A stretch of 6,435 nucleotides of DNA, taken from contig PXSX01000393.1 in NCBI GenBank assembly GCA_003022655.1, positions 6,021 to 12,455 on the forward strand. Reading direction: 5' to 3'. A model generated the notes under the pieces. That model did not search any database, was not told where the DNA came from, and saw only the letters and a program-made list of their open reading frames with translations. The position numbers and the translations under genes are program-made. This document shows positions 4,796 through 6,435 of the stretch, in pieces (position 1 is the stretch's first letter; each line of letters opens with the position of its first letter). This DNA is from Bacteroidetes bacterium QH_1_64_81 (GTDB lineage: Bacteria; Bacteroidota; Rhodothermia; Rhodothermales; Salinibacteraceae).

Positions 4796-6435
4796 TTATG
4801 CTTCTGGGGAGGCCGTGGGGGCCTGCGCCCCGATGAGGCGTCGGAGGCCGTGGAGGGGGAGCCAGGCCCAGTCGGGGCGGTGGTTCAGCTCGTAGCGGAC
4901 CTCGTACAGGGCCTTGTCGAAGAGGAAGGCCCAGAGGAACGAGTGGTGGGCGGGAGCGGCCGGCACGAACGGGGCATCCTCCGTGGTGTCGGCGTACGCG
5001 TTGAGGAAGGTCGTCTCGATCCAGTAGATCAGCGCATTGATCCAGGGCCGATAGTCCGGGTCGGTCTCCGCGTGGTCCTCCCACGCGGCGAGGATGGCGT
5101 ACTCCAGGGACCGGATCATGCCCGCCACGTCGCGCAGCGCGTTCTCCCGCTTCCGGCGTTCTTCGAGGGGGCGAGCCGGTTCGCCCTCAAAGTCGAGAAT
5201 GTAGACGTCTCCCTCTGCGCGGAGGAGTTGACCGAGGTGGTAGTCGCCGTGAATCCGGATGCGGTCGTGGTTGCCGGCGATGTCGTCGAGGTCGGTGATG
5301 CGTTCCTTCGCCCTGGTCCAAACCAACTCGGACGGCAGGTCCTCGGGGTTCAGGTGCGCCTGCCGGTCGAGGAGGGCGCGGGTTTCTTCAATCTCGGACC
5401 GGAGGCGCTGGCCCAGTTCTGCCCCGGCCTGGGCAGGAGCCTCTACCGGATGGAGGTCCTCGGCCTCCGCCTGGGAGAGGGCGTGGTGCATCTCGGCGGT
5501 GCGGACCCCGAGCGTGCGCGCGAATGAACACATCTCTGGGGCCACGTCTTCGAGCCACACCGGCACGGGTTGCGACTCGACCCGGCCGGCGGTCCAGTTG
5601 TCGGCCGCCGACGACCGGCCCGCGGCTCGCGCCTGTTCGCGGGGGAAGGGCGAGTTTTCGACCCGATCCAGGACCTGGGCTGTGGAGGCGAGGGCGTAGC
5701 TCCACGCGTCGGTCTCCACGTCGAGGGCCTCCTGAAAGACCCCGAGCGTGTACTGGCGGCGCTGGCGCTGGAAGGTGACGGTGCCGTGGAGCTGTGGTGC
5801 AAACGTGAAGCCAACATCCGTGAGGTGCTCAAGCAGCTCCTTTTCGGGATTGGGGCCCTCCTCCAGCCGCCGGTAGATTTTGGCAAAGTAATCACCGTTG
5901 ATGATGGCCGACGTGTTGCTCTGCTCGCCGGTAAGCAGCTGAACGTCCTCCGGGTCGTCGTGCTTCGCTGCCTCGGACGGCTCGGCACTATACACGCCCT
6001 TCAGGGAGCGGCCCCGGCTGCCCGCTTGCCACCAGCGGAAGAGCGTGGCCCAAAACTCAGGATCGACGGTGGCATCGTGGACGAGTCGCCGCTCGCCGGT
6101 GTCGGCCACCGTCAGCCAGGCGAGCGCCGCGGTGGAGTGGTCGTCGAGGAGCGACGCGGCCTTCTCCTTCGGGGCGGCCATCAATGGAAGCATGTAGAAT
6201 GAGTCTTCCTCTCGATGGCGCACCTTGAGCACCGAGAGGTACACGGCGGGCGCGCTCTGCAGGCGGACCGCGTCCTTCACCTCCACCGCCTCGATGACGT
6301 CCCCTTTGGCGCCGAACCAGCGCTGTTCCTTGATGAAGTCGGGCAGGAGGGATTCGAGCTGTTCGGGGCCGCGGCGCTGGGCCATCGTGGGCACCAGCAG
6401 GTTCTGCAGCCCCTCGGCCACCGGCAGCACGGGAT
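4796..6435 (-). CDS. Maltokinase domain, probably the C-terminal half of a TreS-maltokinase fusion (5' end off the right edge)
   Basis: Maltokinase (Mak/Pep2, EC 2.7.1.175) phosphorylates maltose with ATP to maltose-1-phosphate, the donor for GlgE. Numbering from the GTG at 6430, the N-cap carries KEQRWFGAKG (34-43); then GEQSNTSAIINGDYFAKIYRR (168-188) with a likely ATP-binding Lys at 184; the catalytic loop HGDYHLGQ (394-401); the metal-binding DFEGEP (413-418); and ERRKRENALRDVAGMIRSLEYA, closely typical of maltokinases. It ends ...APTASPEA then TAA. The frame stays open past 6430 to the window edge. Neither GTG 6430 nor ATG 6385 has a ribosome binding site, and about 30 residues (PVLPVAEGLQNLLVPT...) precede the N-cap, as expected of the linker after a trehalose synthase domain. 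So the gene is probably a treS-mak fusion cut by the window; the TreS part is not visible. It lies 41 bp upstream of glgB and was probably co-transcribed with it. Confidence 0.88.
   Translation of the reverse strand, partial: PVLPVAEGLQNLLVPTMAQRRGPEQLESLLPDFIKEQRWFGAKGDVIEAVEVKDAVRLQSAPAVYLSVLKVRHREEDSFYMLPLMAAPKEKAASLLDDHSTAALAWLTVADTGERRLVHDATVDPEFWATLFRWWQAGSRGRSLKGVYSAEPSEAAKHDDPEDVQLLTGEQSNTSAIINGDYFAKIYRRLEEGPNPEKELLEHLTDVGFTFAPQLHGTVTFQRQRRQYTLGVFQEALDVETDAWSYALASTAQVLDRVENSPFPREQARAAGRSSAADNWTAGRVESQPVPVWLEDVAPEMCSFARTLGVRTAEMHHALSQAEAEDLHPVEAPAQAGAELGQRLRSEIEETRALLDRQAHLNPEDLPSELVWTRAKERITDLDDIAGNHDRIRIHGDYHLGQLLRAEGDVYILDFEGEPARPLEERRKRENALRDVAGMIRSLEYAILAAWEDHAETDPDYRPWINALIYWIETTFLNAYADTTEDAPFVPAAPAHHSFLWAFLFDKALYEVRYELNHRPDWAWLPLHGLRRLIGAQAPTASPEA

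Noticed and set aside
4775..6202. Plus-strand frames 4775-5527 and 5570-6202
   Set aside because: They are antisense to the maltokinase domain, whose catalytic motifs are unambiguous on the minus strand.
6383..6430. GTG 6430 or ATG 6385 as a true start of a stand-alone maltokinase
   Set aside because: Neither has a ribosome binding site and the frame stays open to the window edge with linker-like sequence. A continuing fusion protein is more likely, although a stand-alone start cannot be fully excluded.

Overview
This GC-rich 6.4-kb window has every recognisable gene on the minus strand. It looks like Bacteroidota/Rhodothermota DNA, plausibly from a Salinibacter-like extreme halophile. The basis is a TonB-dependent receptor with an N-terminal carboxypeptidase-regulatory-like domain, a small lipoprotein with Asp residues just after the lipidated Cys, start codons without clear Shine-Dalgarno sequences, and Asp/Glu-rich proteins. 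The taxonomic call is inference; no rRNA or other marker gene is present.

Read in the direction of transcription (right to left), the window opens with a reading frame that enters from the right edge and ends at 4796. It is a maltokinase (Mak/Pep2) domain, probably the C-terminal half of a trehalose synthase-maltokinase fusion. A 41-bp gap made almost wholly of degenerate 7-bp repeats (consensus TCAACCC) leads to glgB, the 1,4-alpha-glucan branching enzyme (4754 to 2956). Together these suggest the trehalose -> maltose -> maltose-1-phosphate -> branched alpha-glucan (GlgE-type) route; glgE itself is not in the window.

The main surprise is that glgB is broken. The CBM48 N-terminal part (148 codons) and the GH13 catalytic part (450 codons) lie in different frames. 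The stretch that should join them, the family's EVHLGSW strand and the following YRELA segment (about 24 residues), is absent. This looks like a single small deletion of 3n+1 nt (about 70 nt) near 4308-4313. Everything else in both halves, including the catalytic residues, is intact. It is therefore either a very recent mutation or an assembly/sequencing artefact.

A 445-bp stretch (2511-2955) without a convincing gene separates glgB from a second group. It holds a weak possible terminator after glgB, a pair of GCAGGCCTG palindromic repeats and an AT-rich island that probably contains a promoter. The second group is a small 81-aa lipoprotein (2510-2265) and, 52 bp downstream, a FecA-like TonB-dependent receptor. 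The receptor frame is open from ATG 2212 through the left edge (737 codons visible, C-terminus missing). Together they look like an outer-membrane uptake unit, probably for a ferric chelate.
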